Shown here one piece after another: positions 23,891-34,374 of a stretch of DNA of 64,000 nt. Within the stretch, counting starts at the first letter, position 1; the number at the start of each line of letters is the position of its first letter. The notes under the pieces are model-generated. The model had not been told where the DNA came from, ran no database searches, and saw only the letters and a list, made by a program, of their open reading frames with translations. This stretch comes from Phoronis australis (Eukaryota > Phoronida > Phoronidae): assembly GCA_002633005.1 (NCBI GenBank), contig NMRA01000066.1, positions 190,269 through 254,268 of the forward strand. Direction: 5' to 3'. Both the position numbers and the translations under genes were made by a program.

Positions 23891-26797
23891 AGGATTTAGT
23901 ATCCTTTTAATGAATGAAGTTCGTCTGAAACAAGTGTTTGCTACGTGAACTGAAACAAGTATTTGCTCAGAGGGAGGCGTGAAAAAGTGCACAGACAAAT
24001 CCCCTGGGCATGCATCGAAACCTGCATGCGCGATGCGTCTGGAATTTGGGTTTTTCAGAATTGTCTTTCAACGTTTTCATGGAAAAATTAAGTGCACATG
24101 GTGTGGTGTTAGTGCTTTAATGTTTCAAGGCTGCTCATGGTGTTTTACCGAGGTATTTTCGAGTTCGATTTCGAGTAAAACAATTAGACCCCTGGACCAT
24201 GTGTCATTCCTTATTCATTTGAAGATATTTGAATGACATGATCATGATGATGGTCAATTTAACTCCTCGAGGAGGACAACTTTTCAGTGGTGAGTATTTC
24301 ACAATGGAGGAATCACGGTTTGGCATATTTTTATCAATTGAGAGCAAACGTTAGAGGCGAAAATAATTCAAGGTATCCCCACTGCTCAGTGTTCCATTGG
24401 GTTACTGCTGATGCGTCCCGCGGAAGGTGCTCACGTGGGGTGCAACTAGTGGTCAAAGGGTCGGATTTTCGTGACCAGTTTTCCTACGAAATGGAGCCTC
24501 TTTCAAAAAGTCACCACCATATAGGGTTTGTTTTATAAGTCAGCAATTCTAGACAATTTCATAGTTTTAGCAAGAGTACTGCTCAAGAAGGCTTCAAATT
24601 CCAGTTAACTTGGTTTGTTTTGAAACTGACCAAAGCTACGGTTCTCAAGCTTGTTGAAATCTATATCAATTAGTAGACACAGCTGATGAAAAAATGAACG
24701 AAAGGGTGTTTTTTTGCATGGAAGCTCACAATAAATGAACCTCTCAAGGGAAGCCATCCCAATTTGCCAACGGCACACGCTGTAAAAGTATAGTCAAGTG
24801 CCGGATTAATTATCCATAACGGAAATAAGCTACAGATTACGGGACCCTGTACGAAATAGGGGGCTCCACATTCGTAATCACACGGACCTTTCAAAAGTCA
24901 GTTGTGGAGACGGAGTAGGGGTAAAAAATTGTAGCGACAGGAGGGGTAGCTCAGTAATACCTTGTTTCGACAAAGAAGAGGGTGTGAAAACTGGCAAATG
25001 GGTCAAGCTCAAATTTTTGGCGCCCAGACTTTTTATATCTCTAAATTTGACACTGTAACCATGCAAATACCCCTTCCATGCTGGCAACCAATGGTAAGAC
25101 TCTCTTATTATCACAGACGCCAAAGACATGCGCTCGGGCGTCAATGCAAAACTAGCGTTTCTGGCTAAAAGTTGTGAGGGACAGTTACATGATGCCAACT
25201 TATCTTTCGTTGCTATACGCTTCAGCACGTGTCTCTACGTGCTTGTATATTTATAAAACTCTGATAAAAATCCTCACTACGAATACCCGGAATCACCGTT
25301 CAGAAAATTAAAGCAAAAAATTGAACTTCTGTGCTTTTACCTTTTGTTAACAACAAGATACAAAAACGCTATATTTTTAACTACGTACAGTAGTGACACT
25401 TGCGTATTTGAAAGACAGCGATTACTTTTCAAATCCTGTTTTCATGTCAACATGAGGGAGACATGAAGTTAATCTATACATCACGCTTACGGTAGGTGTC
25501 AACGTTTCAGAGCGGAGGGTACTCTTCATTACTGCAACATTTCCTTGTCTCCAATAGAAACAGGAATCTTTGGTGTTTCCAGTACATCCTCAGTATTTCT
25601 ACTGTGTGTGAATATCTCATGTTGTCCATTGATGTTGATCTTATTTCGAAAAACTGTCTTAGCCTACAATGAATTCGTCTCAAGCCAGCAGTGTCACAAC
25701 ACCCCTCAGTGTGCAGGGAGCGTCTCGATCGCTTCATGGAAATTCAGTTTTTGAAATTCATGTGGCCATCGAATTCTCAATTTTTCGAAACTCATTGACT
25801 CACGAAAGTCCAATTTTGAAATTCATGCAGGTTTTGGGATTCAGGCTGTGGAGGTCTGTGTATATAGACTCTTAAAAATGAAAAGGACGAAATTAGTTGC
25901 GCGGCTCCTTCGGGATATCTAATTACTACTTACCTTTACTTCTGTTGCTCTCTCCTCTCAAAAACGTATTCAATCGTCGTTGGGGTCGTTGCACGCAAAT
26001 AAATTTCTGCGGTATCCTCTCAAGTACTACTTACTATTCACAGTATCAGTATCAATACGCTGAAGAGACAGTGCTTCTTAAATTAATGGATCTTTAAAGC
26101 TTGGTCTTAAAATTGTAGTTATTATGTCCACTTTACCTGGCCTAGTTAACCCCTTGTTTATGTCTGCCAGTTACGGGTCAACAGTAAGCCTATAGAATAT
26201 ACGAGTATTGGAGACTAAACGTTTTGATGCCCACGGAGCAACTGCTTGACTACTCAAGCTAGCCATTGTGCGCCGCTGTTGAGAAATAACAAACGGCATG
26301 TGAACAGGAATAATGAACAACTATATTTGATTGTATGTCATGCAGTGTATCTAAATTAGGGCCGGGACGATAGTTTGATTTCATGATGTTGTTTGACGAT
26401 TCATTTCAAGATAGCAGAAAACAGTCATTTATTAGCTTAAGAAAATAACGTCAATTTTTGCCGAGTCGATGTTTCAGAAAAGGCAGCGGCAGAAAATCTT
26501 TTGAGCGTAACAATCCGTGTCGAGGCCCTTGCAATGACATTTTGAGTTTAGCCTATGAGCCTACCACGGTCTTGCTTGGTTAGGGTTATTTTCATCAAGA
26601 CAGTCACAACAAACTAAATAACTGAAATCTCCCCGGTAGTGTAGGCCAGACTTCTTTTTGGTGTTTTTTCATGAAATCAACTGCAAACAACTTAATTCTT
26701 TACAAACACCACGCAGCAAGCTCGGGGCACTTTTAGCAATGCCATCGAGCAATTAAAACCCGCGGGAAGTGCTCATTTATGAAATAAGATTAATTCA
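23891..26797. other. Intergenic, no gene recognised
   Basis: Several open frames of 60-116 codons exist (for example 24878-25228 on the minus strand), but none has a domain, codon bias or splice context that I can defend. Confidence 0.5.
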
Positions 26798-27058
26798 CAG
26801 TGGCTGATTTAGAGGGGCCCATGCCCACCCTAGAATTCTCCCAGATTCCATTTGGCAGTTCGGGGGTGCGAATGTCTGACGGGCAAAATCCTGGCCATAA
26901 TGCTCTGCCATGGACCCCTAACTGACCTTTATTCGCCCCAGGTTCAAGTGTAAGGTGTTTTACCCGCATGTTGCCACAGCGTGCCATGATAAATCTTCGT
27001 CGTGCGAACCTTCTCAATACTCGCAGACACCTCAAGCGTATAATGGCGTTTTTGATCT

Positions 27059-27560
27059 TCATTACGTAATTGTTTTCCGTTGCTCACAAATTGTTCGATT
27101 CTATTGCCCAACAAATTGGGAAGATCACCCCTGTAGCCAATCTTACACGACTGATTAACTCTATTCTGGCATTTATGGTTGGAGGGCCGGTTCTCTGTTG
27201 TTCGATAATTGCTTTAATCTCCGATCAGATCGTATCTAGCCTGACTGGGCTGTGCTGCTAAAAATAAAAGTTAAGTTATAACATATTGGAACATAAACCA
27301 ATAGCATTTCTGAATTCCTTGTCAAACGCTGATCATGTTTAGTTTTTGAATCACCAAAATCGCCCAACAACAACAGAAGTTAAGACAATCCATTCTGTCA
27401 GGTTTCAGTAACCCTTTGAAGCCTGGGAGATCATTGGCCTGCTTGTTGTCATACGGGATACGGGACAAAAGGCTATGCTAGGCAGTTCACGAAGGAGCCA
27501 GATGTTCAGAAACCCCTCACGTCTGGAAAAGTTACTGAACGTCAGAACCCCCTTCCCGTG
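27059..27560. repeat. Dispersed repeat, copy 1 (pair with 55944-56460)
   Basis: About 0.5 kb matches 55944-56460 in the same orientation, including GACTGATTAACTC.ATTCTGG, CATTTATGGTTGGAGGGCC, CTGACTGGGCTGTGCTG and AAACCAATAGCATTTCTGAA, with small indels. Similarity looks well above 75 percent by eye. No coding content was recognised. The family's class is unknown. Confidence 0.8.
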
Positions 27561-28195
27561 TAAGACAACCCTTCGTTTTTGTAGCCAAACAGTGAAAATT
27601 CCATGCATCCTGGTACGTTTCTGGCACTTAGCATGTAACTGGAGTTTTTCTTAAGATAATTAGAAACCCTTTTCAATTTCTTCACATGAACTTGGCACAT
27701 AAGTTTCGTGAAACCATATTTGTGCACATCTGGGTATGGGTCACACCACCAGCAAAAATTTTGTTGGAACATCTGCTAACACACACCTTTTTAGCATACA
27801 AAAAGTGTGGTGTGTATACAGGGGTTTAGACAACTACCAAATATTCAAGAGCATAAGGAGCACCGACGGGGCGTAAAAACTTGAATATCAGATGATCGCA
27901 ATAGCTTCAAGCTGTTTAAGAACGAAGACCTGTACTGTTAGTCCGGAAATAAACATGTGTTCTGTCTCGTTACGAGAAAAACTGGCGAACGATGGTGCTC
28001 TCAGCTAATAGTCTATTATTAAAAGCCGGACAATAAACAATTAAGTATCACTTTATTAAGCCGAATCACGTTGACAACAACTGAAAAACGTCAAATGTAT
28101 AAAGAAACAAATCATTTGAAAACAGTTTCACGAAGCCAAAACATTCTGCACACCGTGGTGAAAAGATATACAGGAGCAGTTCGCAGAGGGACCAG

Positions 28196-28440
28196 ATGTA
28201 CACTGAGAGTACACAAAAACTCTGGCCTGGTCCGTCACGAGACTAAAAATACACATGTGTTTATTATCCCTATAAAAATAGTCGATCTGTCGCGGGACCA
28301 ATCAGTACTGGCTGAGATAAATAGTTTTACAAAGCACACTTCGGTAAAAAACATCACAAGTTCGCCGATAGACAAGAAGTACACTGAAACTCGATATCTA
28401 CACAAATCAAGCTGGCCTGGTCCGTCGCGAGACCTAAAGC
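28196..28440. repeat. Partial duplication, units about 190 bp apart
   Basis: GTACACTGA...ACACAAA..CTGGCCTGGTCCGTCRCGAGAC occurs at 28196-28250 and again at 28376-28440. The sequence between them also contains a related TGTCGCGGGACC. The open frame 28071-28460 spans it but is not a recognised protein. Confidence 0.5.
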
Positions 28441-28524
28441 GTACTTTGCAAAAAATTTGAATCGAAAACTTCTCTCCAGACACTTTTTAATCCCCAGTGG
28501 TTGCTCATACGTGTAGTTTACACA

Positions 28525-29109
28525 TCTGGTGGTCAACTGCTGCGAGAGATTGTCTAGGAAGGGTTTTCGCACCGTTCTGTAGTACTCACTGGAAGAAACA
28601 GGTATTGAGTACAGATTTAAGTACGCACTACGTGAAATAGATTTTGGATACGAAGCAGATAGAGTCGAGTGGAAATACAAACCAGAATCAGTTTCTGTAC
28701 GCTCGTAGACCCTCTGCTGTACTGGGTAAATTTGGAATGTCTAAAAATAATTTCTATTTCGTTTTCATTATACACATGCATAAAAAACCGACATTACAAC
28801 AAACTGTGTATAATTATAACTTATTACCTGGGTGTTTCTCCAGGAACGTTGGTCCTATCTTTCTGTTGTCTGGACTGCCGAGGAATCTGTACATCGGATC
28901 CAATGGTTTGCTCCTCTTAGAACCATTCTACCCAGACATCTTCGATGTTTGTTCCCAACACTTGCACTTCGTCAACTGCTGCGTCAGTAAGCTTGTACGC
29001 CTTTACAATGTCAGCGTCTCGTTTCGCAGCTCAGTTGGCACTAATCCCCCTGAGGTTACCAAGTCCATTCAAAAGACTTATAGCATGCGCAGCTAAATTT
29101 GATCCGTTC
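28525..29109 (-). pseudogene. hAT-family transposase relic with an intron
   Basis: On the minus strand from about 29109 one frame reads AAKRDADIVKAYKLTDAAVD, then LGTNIEDVWVEWF, then IGSDVQIPRQS and TNVPGETP. This matches the middle of hAT/DUF4371-type transposases, where IPR, R.NVP and EYYR blocks follow each other. The frame meets a good donor at 28828/28827 (CCCAG|GTAATA) and resumes after an acceptor at 28589 (TTCTTCCAG|T) with SEYYRTVRKPFLDNL, the expected next block. Splicing joins the two in frame. In-frame TGA and TAA codons break the first part, so it is dead. An unrelated repeat cuts it off upstream at about 29130. Confidence 0.75.
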
Positions 29110-29134
29110 ATCATGGACTACTTCACGCCTTGAC

Positions 29135-29290
29135 GATGTATCCCGGACCCATTTGCATCTCTTGCAATTTTTGAAATAAACGTCCCAATGTCTGAACGCT
29201 TGAAACCCGAAGTACTAAAATCAAATAAATGCCCACGGGCATGGGCGTTTCGTCGGGTGGGCCTTCCTGCGGAAATTCCCAGTATAGAAA
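29135..29290 (-). repeat. Fragment of the TIR element seen at 38618-39057
   Basis: Read on the minus strand it carries GGAATTTCCGCAGG, GAAACGCCCATG, TTTATTTG and CAGACATTGGGACGTTTATTT, in the same order as the element in TRAP1 intron 2. It interrupts the hAT transposase relic and is therefore younger than it. Confidence 0.65.
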
Positions 29291-30166
29291 ACGGCAGTGG
29301 TGCTTATTGCAGGTAGAAACACGGTAGGTGTTGAGGTCTACACTAGGGCTCCTTAGGAGGCCTATTGAACATCGCACGAGTCCCGCAAGACTTTGTTGTG
29401 AAAATACAGCCTCCCCGCAATTTCTGGTACTGTACACCGGCTGTTCGCGAATGCGGTCACTTTGTCAATGTGAGTGCCCCCTTGGTCATTCCTTGTATAG
29501 ACATAACTTGTTAGAGTGCATCTTCAAACAGACTCGCGACCAGACCACGGCACCCGCCACAATAGCAATTCTTCGGAAAACGATTTTTTTTTCAAAAGTA
29601 TTACATGTACATGTACGATATTGCGCAAGACAACTTTACTATACACCAATCAAATTCGAGTTACAAACGCTGGTTTGGGGTGTAATAGGATGACACGGCA
29701 TGACAGATGAGGTAAAAACGTTGCACGTCAATTCGCCTGAATATCAAGAGTTGGGGCACCATAGTATTTCACCTAATCAAATCAAAACATATCTTAGACT
29801 AAAGAAACTGGTTACCTAAAAAAATCAGCTATAGAGCTGCTCTTTCAGCGGTGGATCCATCTAAAATGCTTGGCAACTTCAGAAGTGTCGACGGAAGCGC
29901 GCACAATTGATCTCCGGGGTTTTGCCGATGAACCACGAAAACTCGAAATGCGTTGATTTTCATAACAGCAATTCACAATGCAAAAAATATATTTTCAGAG
30001 TGAACCCCCTCATTTTTTCTAAGTTGGTTTACTTGGGGTTTACACACGCTAGCGGTGCCATTTTGTTTTGCTAGACACGTTTTTGTTTTCTTCTAATTTT
30101 TGAGTCTTGGCCCGAGGGGGGTGGGGTGGGGTTTAAACCCCTGAACCCCCCGTAGATCCGCCACTG

Positions 30167-30286
30167 CCTGGTACACGTTGTTTGTGTAGCAGGCGGCCTG
30201 GTACACCTGGTACGTGTAGCAGGCGACCTGGTACACATGGTACGTGTAGCAGGCGACCTGGTACAAGTTGTGTGTGTAGCAGACGT
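30167..30286. repeat. Minisatellite, four copies of a 30-bp unit
   Basis: Four adjoining 30-base units start CCTGGTACA and end GTGTAGCAGGCG, with changes only in the centre and last bases. Because 30 is a multiple of three, all frames repeat every ten codons. This explains the repetitive open frames on both strands, which are not genes. The array starts on the base after the hAT-like terminus at 30166. Confidence 0.9.
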
Positions 30287-30375
30287 GCACAGATCACCTG
30301 GAACCCGCATTTTATGCTTTATCAACACATAGATAATACAGAGCTGAGGAGTAATAATTCCGACTCAAGGGTCTA

Positions 30376-30455
30376 GCAGTGTGCCCCGGTGGGACTCTGC
30401 GAACCCACAAACTTGAGTAAAGGAAGTGGACACATATCCCACTAGGCCACACTGC
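30376..30455 (-). repeat. tRNA-like sequence with paired acceptor ends (tRNA pseudogene or SINE)
   Basis: On the minus strand the ends GCAGTGTG and CACACTGC pair over 8 bases. TGGCCTAGTGG fits the A box exactly. GTGGG...CCCAC would form the T stem around TTCGCAGAGT, three bases longer than the normal seven-base loop. An ACTT/AAGT stem with a nine-base loop stands at the anticodon arm. The extra bases in two loops argue against a working tRNA. No 3' tail of a SINE was identified. Confidence 0.5.
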
Positions 30456-31985
30456 CGGCTGCGCAAGAGCTTACTGTTCATCGCGAAAAACGATATACGA
30501 AAGAACAGCAGTGGCCGCGAGAAGGGAAATCAAACTCGTAAGAACCGTAGCTATTACAGAATCGCTGATCGTGAACACGCCCCTGCAGTTTGCGAGCGAG
30601 AATGCGACGGAATACGAAATTGACAACTGACGTTTTAATTCTTGTTGTTATTTATTTCGAAAACGTCAAGAACCATTGACTAGATTAAGTATAAATATAC
30701 GCAAACTACAGTTTAGAGTGCGTAGTTCACACTCCACGAAACAATAACAAAACGCGCACCCTGTAACTGAAGCAAGAAATTTAAAGCACCCTAAGAAATG
30801 CACTAAAATTGCCACATCGCGAACAGTTCCAAAAACGATTACAGAGTCCGTAGGTCAAACAAACCTTTCAATTGAGGAATATAAGTGTCAGCAAAGAAAA
30901 ATGACTAAAACAATACACCACTTCCGTTGCTACCGACCCGTGACGTCACTACAAGGGCAAGACAGTTCATCTTCAAGCTACTAACCACCTATTTATCAAG
31001 TATACAATATTCGGTCACACCTACAGTCGTACTATGCTCTCTAAAAAGCACTGCCTACTAACCACATGATTAAACGTTCATGTCCATACTGAGAGTGTTT
31101 GTGAGTTACTCTTGGAATAAACACATTGAAGGTACTAGTTTGCTTAATAAATGCCTAATTTCTCAATGCTTCAAGCTGAATGCAAGTAAACCAAACTCCT
31201 CAAGACAAAATACAAACTCCATGCAGTGATAGTCAAAGGAGGTTGTGGAGATAATTGAATCGATTTCACTAATTAAAGACATAGATAGGAACTCTTCACA
31301 AATAACTTGATAAAATGGGGTGCACAGCCAGAAACTAAAGAAACACACTAAAAAGTCTATCAGTTTACTTTGAAAAGAAAAAAACGACCTAACCTAGAAA
31401 GGGTGTCGTATGTGAATAAGTTTTTTTGAATTGTATTCATGAACTAAGGCTTAACAGAACAGAAAGTGTATCTTCACAAAACATAAGAAAATGCCTATAA
31501 CGAAAAACAAACGGAGCAGTAAACTTCTCCAAACTTTCACATAAAACACTATTCAAGGCAATTTTCTCAATGGCATACTACAGGCTTCTACTGTAGTAGA
31601 AACTAAAAAATCACCAGAAAAGTAGGACCTGTAGCTGACGGTTGAAATTGTTTTCAGCAGGTGAAGCTGATTTCATAACAGCCAAGTTGGTGACAGCAAA
31701 TCAGCAAGTAGGTCAAGCTACAGAGCCCTGCAGACAATCAAAAATTCATCAAAAGACTAAAAGTGACTTTCAACAACAACACGAAGACCAAAGCCATAAG
31801 TTGCTTTGACAAACAAAGTCTAGGTAGCATCTAGCTGGACAAATAGATGAAGTAACAAAACATAGAAGGAGGGTCTACCATAAACAAACGTTAGTTGTGA
31901 AGAGTTTGACCCTTACCCAGCTTCCACTATTGCATAACAAGACCGAATTTTAAAACAATTACAGCAAAACCTAAGCTGTCTTCAG
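30456..31985. other. Probable 3' UTR and downstream flank of the zinc-finger gene
   Basis: No protein frame or repeat copy was recognised. The stretch just left of 31986 must hold the zinc-finger gene's 3' UTR. The nearest minus-strand AATAAA I noticed is near 30648, which would make that UTR about 1.3 kb long, so the true end is uncertain. Confidence 0.4.
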
Positions 31986-34352
31986 TCAGCTATCCAACAC
32001 ACCGTGTTCACTTCTTAGGTGCTGAGCAGCAAGTTGTGGTTTGGCAAAGACAATACCACAGACGGGGCACATGGTCTTTTTGTGTCGAGCGTCCACGTGA
32101 TTCTTGAGAGCATCCTGGCGGGCAAACGTGTCGCCGCATTCCTGACAAACGAACGGACGGTCCCCACTGTGGTACCTCAGGTGACGGTTGCGGTTTCCGC
32201 ATTGTGTAAACATTTGACCGCAATACTTACATCCATACCGTTGATGAGCATTTGAGCAATGGTTTAAGAAGTCTTCTGTGTCCGTAAAAACCTCCTTACA
32301 AATGGAACAGTCATACCGAAACGGACAGATGAGCTCCCCCTGTTGATCTCTGCAAACCTGTTTGGCACTGCTTGTCCTTTGTTTCTTTAGTGTGCTCCCA
32401 TTGGCCTGAACGTCTTTGATTTCGATTATTCGTCCAAAACTGTGCGAGTCACTGCTTTTTGACAGTGCAAAGTCACGCGAGTTTGTGGAACCTGCGGCAA
32501 AAGGAAAATTTCGATCCGTCTGATAATGTAGAGGAGATCCTGGAAAGACAGGCTGACTGAGCGATGTGAATGAAGGAATGAGAGATTTATGATGACTGCT
32601 CCGGCTCCCCACTGCATCATCATCATCATCATCGTCGTCTTCGCCATTGTCGTCATCACATACCTCCACTTTAACCTTCACGGTGGTGACCTCCGATTCC
32701 ACGGGTTCAGGTACGGCAGAGTGCATCGCTGCTTCATTGCAAGCTCTACTCGTCTCCATAGCATCAACATCTTTGTGCTGGCAATAGAAAAGGTGGTTGT
32801 TTAGGTCCTGTGTGGTGTCAAAGGTTGCCTTCTTGCAGTGGACGCAACTGTGTTTTCCATGCAGTTTCACCATGTGGTGATTAATCTCAGCAAAGCTAGA
32901 GAAGCTCATCGTACAGTGGATGCAACTGTACCTGTCAGCAGAGTCTGTGACAACATTCCTGTCACGCGACTCGTTTGACCGGGGAGAGCTGGAGCCATTG
33001 TTAGCAGTCCGAGTGTCTGTTGTTTCGCTCAAGTTACCAAGCTTGATGGAGACAGTGTGTGGTGTTCCATCAGGTCTTGAGACTAGCACGTCCATCCGGC
33101 TTTTTGAAGTACCATCTTTACTGGTGACATCCTTGGAATTCTGGTGAGGTGTTTCACTGTCTGAACGTTCTGGTGTATTCGAAAAGCGTTCGGTGACAGC
33201 CTGCTTGGACAGCTTCTGCGAACTGCTGCCATTTGTTGACACTTCACAATTGAAGCTGTGACATGACAACTCAGGCTGACAGCCAGGCTCTTCACTATCT
33301 ACCACCGATGAATATTCCTGAACAAACGCGAAGTGACTGCTGGATGAAGACTTGGAATGAGTCTTCAAATGACTGACAAAAGCCGTAAGACTAGCATATG
33401 CGACCCCACATTGAGTACAAATATGGATATCCTCTGTACTGGCATTGTGGTCACGTCTCAAGTGACCTCGAATCGATGACCGTTCAGTATAACCTTTTTT
33501 ACACAGACCACAGGTGAAGGGTTTGGCATCTTTGTGCTTCAAAATGTGGTTGGTAAGATCATCTTTCCTCGTGAAGGTCTTGCCACAGATAGTACACCGG
33601 TAAGGCCGTTGCCCTGTATGCAACCGCATGTGACGTTTTAAATTGCTATACATAGAGAATGTTCTCAAGCACTGCTTACACATGAGCAACTTGTGCACGG
33701 TACCATAGTGTTTCTCAAGTCGCTCAGCGGTTCCGACAGACGCCCTACATATTTTACATGGCAAAGACATAGCAGAGCCCCAAGCAGACTTGGGCTCGAT
33801 GTGGGGTAACTTCATCCCCCGTTTTGCACTTCCCCCACTACCTGAACTCTTGTACTTATCCCACAATTGCCTATAAAGGGGCGCTTGCACAATTTCATTC
33901 GATACTAGACCGTTGCTTTGAATTTTTTGCGTATGTTCGGTCTCTTCAGCATCTCCACCGTCTGACAAATTATTAGCCATCTGGTCATTGTTGACATCAG
34001 GTGATACAGTGACTGACCTAGAGTGTCGTGACTGACTTAGCAGGTCGCGTAGTTCTAAGTTCAAGTTGTTTGAGAGCTGGGAAGCAGGTCTGTGTCCAGG
34101 ATAGGGTGGAGGCCAGTGTGACGGTGTTGCTGGCAGAATGGCACCATAAGCATTACCAGTGCTTCCCCCTGGTGCTGGCTTAAACAAGGTCTCATGCAGT
34201 TTAACTATCAGGCTTTGTTGGTCGTCTTCAATGTGGATGCAGATAATGCCGTCGACTTCAATTTTACCCACATGAGGTACACCGTCGTGGCAGAGACGGA
34301 GTATGGCCTGCTTGAGGCTGCTGGTAAAAGCACTTTGTTCCTCAGAGAGCAT
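31986..34352 (-). CDS. C2H2 zinc-finger protein, eleven fingers, 788 aa
   Basis: The frame ends at a TGA (31988-31986). I place the start at the ATG at 34352-34350 because a strong acceptor (pyrimidine run plus CAG) lies at 34375, giving an exon that begins at 34374; the 23 codons upstream of the ATG are mostly intron. An upstream, probably non-coding exon is therefore expected. Residues 1-60 form a compact, unrecognised N-terminal segment. Fingers 1-5 lie at about 198-335 (for example CTICGKTFTRKDDLTNHILKH), with a TGQRP linker between two of them. Fingers 6-7 lie at about 475-525, the seventh with unusual spacing. An acidic run follows at about 566-579, and fingers 8-11 at about 680-785. 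C2H2 arrays bind DNA, so this is probably a nuclear regulator. No KRAB, BTB or SCAN domain is visible and no ortholog is named. Confidence 0.93.
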   Translation of the reverse strand: MLSEEQSAFTSSLKQAILRLCHDGVPHVGKIEVDGIICIHIEDDQQSLIVKLHETLFKPAPGGSTGNAYGAILPATPSHWPPPYPGHRPASQLSNNLNLELRDLLSQSRHSRSVTVSPDVNNDQMANNLSDGGDAEETEHTQKIQSNGLVSNEIVQAPLYRQLWDKYKSSGSGGSAKRGMKLPHIEPKSAWGSAMSLPCKICRASVGTAERLEKHYGTVHKLLMCKQCLRTFSMYSNLKRHMRLHTGQRPYRCTICGKTFTRKDDLTNHILKHKDAKPFTCGLCKKGYTERSSIRGHLRRDHNASTEDIHICTQCGVAYASLTAFVSHLKTHSKSSSSSHFAFVQEYSSVVDSEEPGCQPELSCHSFNCEVSTNGSSSQKLSKQAVTERFSNTPERSDSETPHQNSKDVTSKDGTSKSRMDVLVSRPDGTPHTVSIKLGNLSETTDTRTANNGSSSPRSNESRDRNVVTDSADRYSCIHCTMSFSSFAEINHHMVKLHGKHSCVHCKKATFDTTQDLNNHLFYCQHKDVDAMETSRACNEAAMHSAVPEPVESEVTTVKVKVEVCDDDNGEDDDDDDDDAVGSRSSHHKSLIPSFTSLSQPVFPGSPLHYQTDRNFPFAAGSTNSRDFALSKSSDSHSFGRIIEIKDVQANGSTLKKQRTSSAKQVCRDQQGELICPFRYDCSICKEVFTDTEDFLNHCSNAHQRYGCKYCGQMFTQCGNRNRHLRYHSGDRPFVCQECGDTFARQDALKNHVDARHKKTMCPVCGIVFAKPQLAAQHLRSEHGVLDS
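32615..32639. repeat. In-frame trinucleotide repeat coding an aspartate run
   Basis: (CAT)n followed by (CGT)n on the plus strand, read as GAT/GAC codons on the minus strand. It gives eight consecutive Asp within a longer acidic segment of the zinc-finger protein and is likely length-variable. Confidence 0.85.
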
Positions 34353-34374
34353 GGTGGTCTGATGGCATTCAAAC

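Larger units (their letters stand above)
26798..30166. mobile_element. Region bounded by inverted hAT-like ends, enclosing a hAT transposase relic
   Basis: The left end at 26798 reads CAGTGGCTGATTTAGAGGGG and the right end, read inward on the minus strand from 30166, reads CAGTGGCGGATCTACGGGGG, 16 of 20 bases alike. hAT elements often start CAG-G-G and make 8-bp duplications. Between them lies a hAT-type transposase remnant on the minus strand. The 8 flanking bases do not match (TTAATTCA against CCTGGTAC), so the two ends may come from separate copies of one family. Other repeats are nested inside. Confidence 0.45.

Noticed and set aside
28071-28460. 129-codon open frame on the plus strand
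   Set aside because: It spans a local duplication, has no domain and no splice context.
28644-29096. 150-codon open frame on the plus strand
   Set aside because: It lies antisense to the hAT transposase relic, crosses that gene's intron and has no recognisable domain. It is a shadow frame.
30071-30376. Overlapping frames with decapeptide repeats on both strands
   Set aside because: They arise from a 30-bp minisatellite whose unit is a multiple of three.
32008-33295. Several open frames on both strands inside the zinc-finger exon
   Set aside because: They are alternative-frame shadows of the 788-codon zinc-finger frame.
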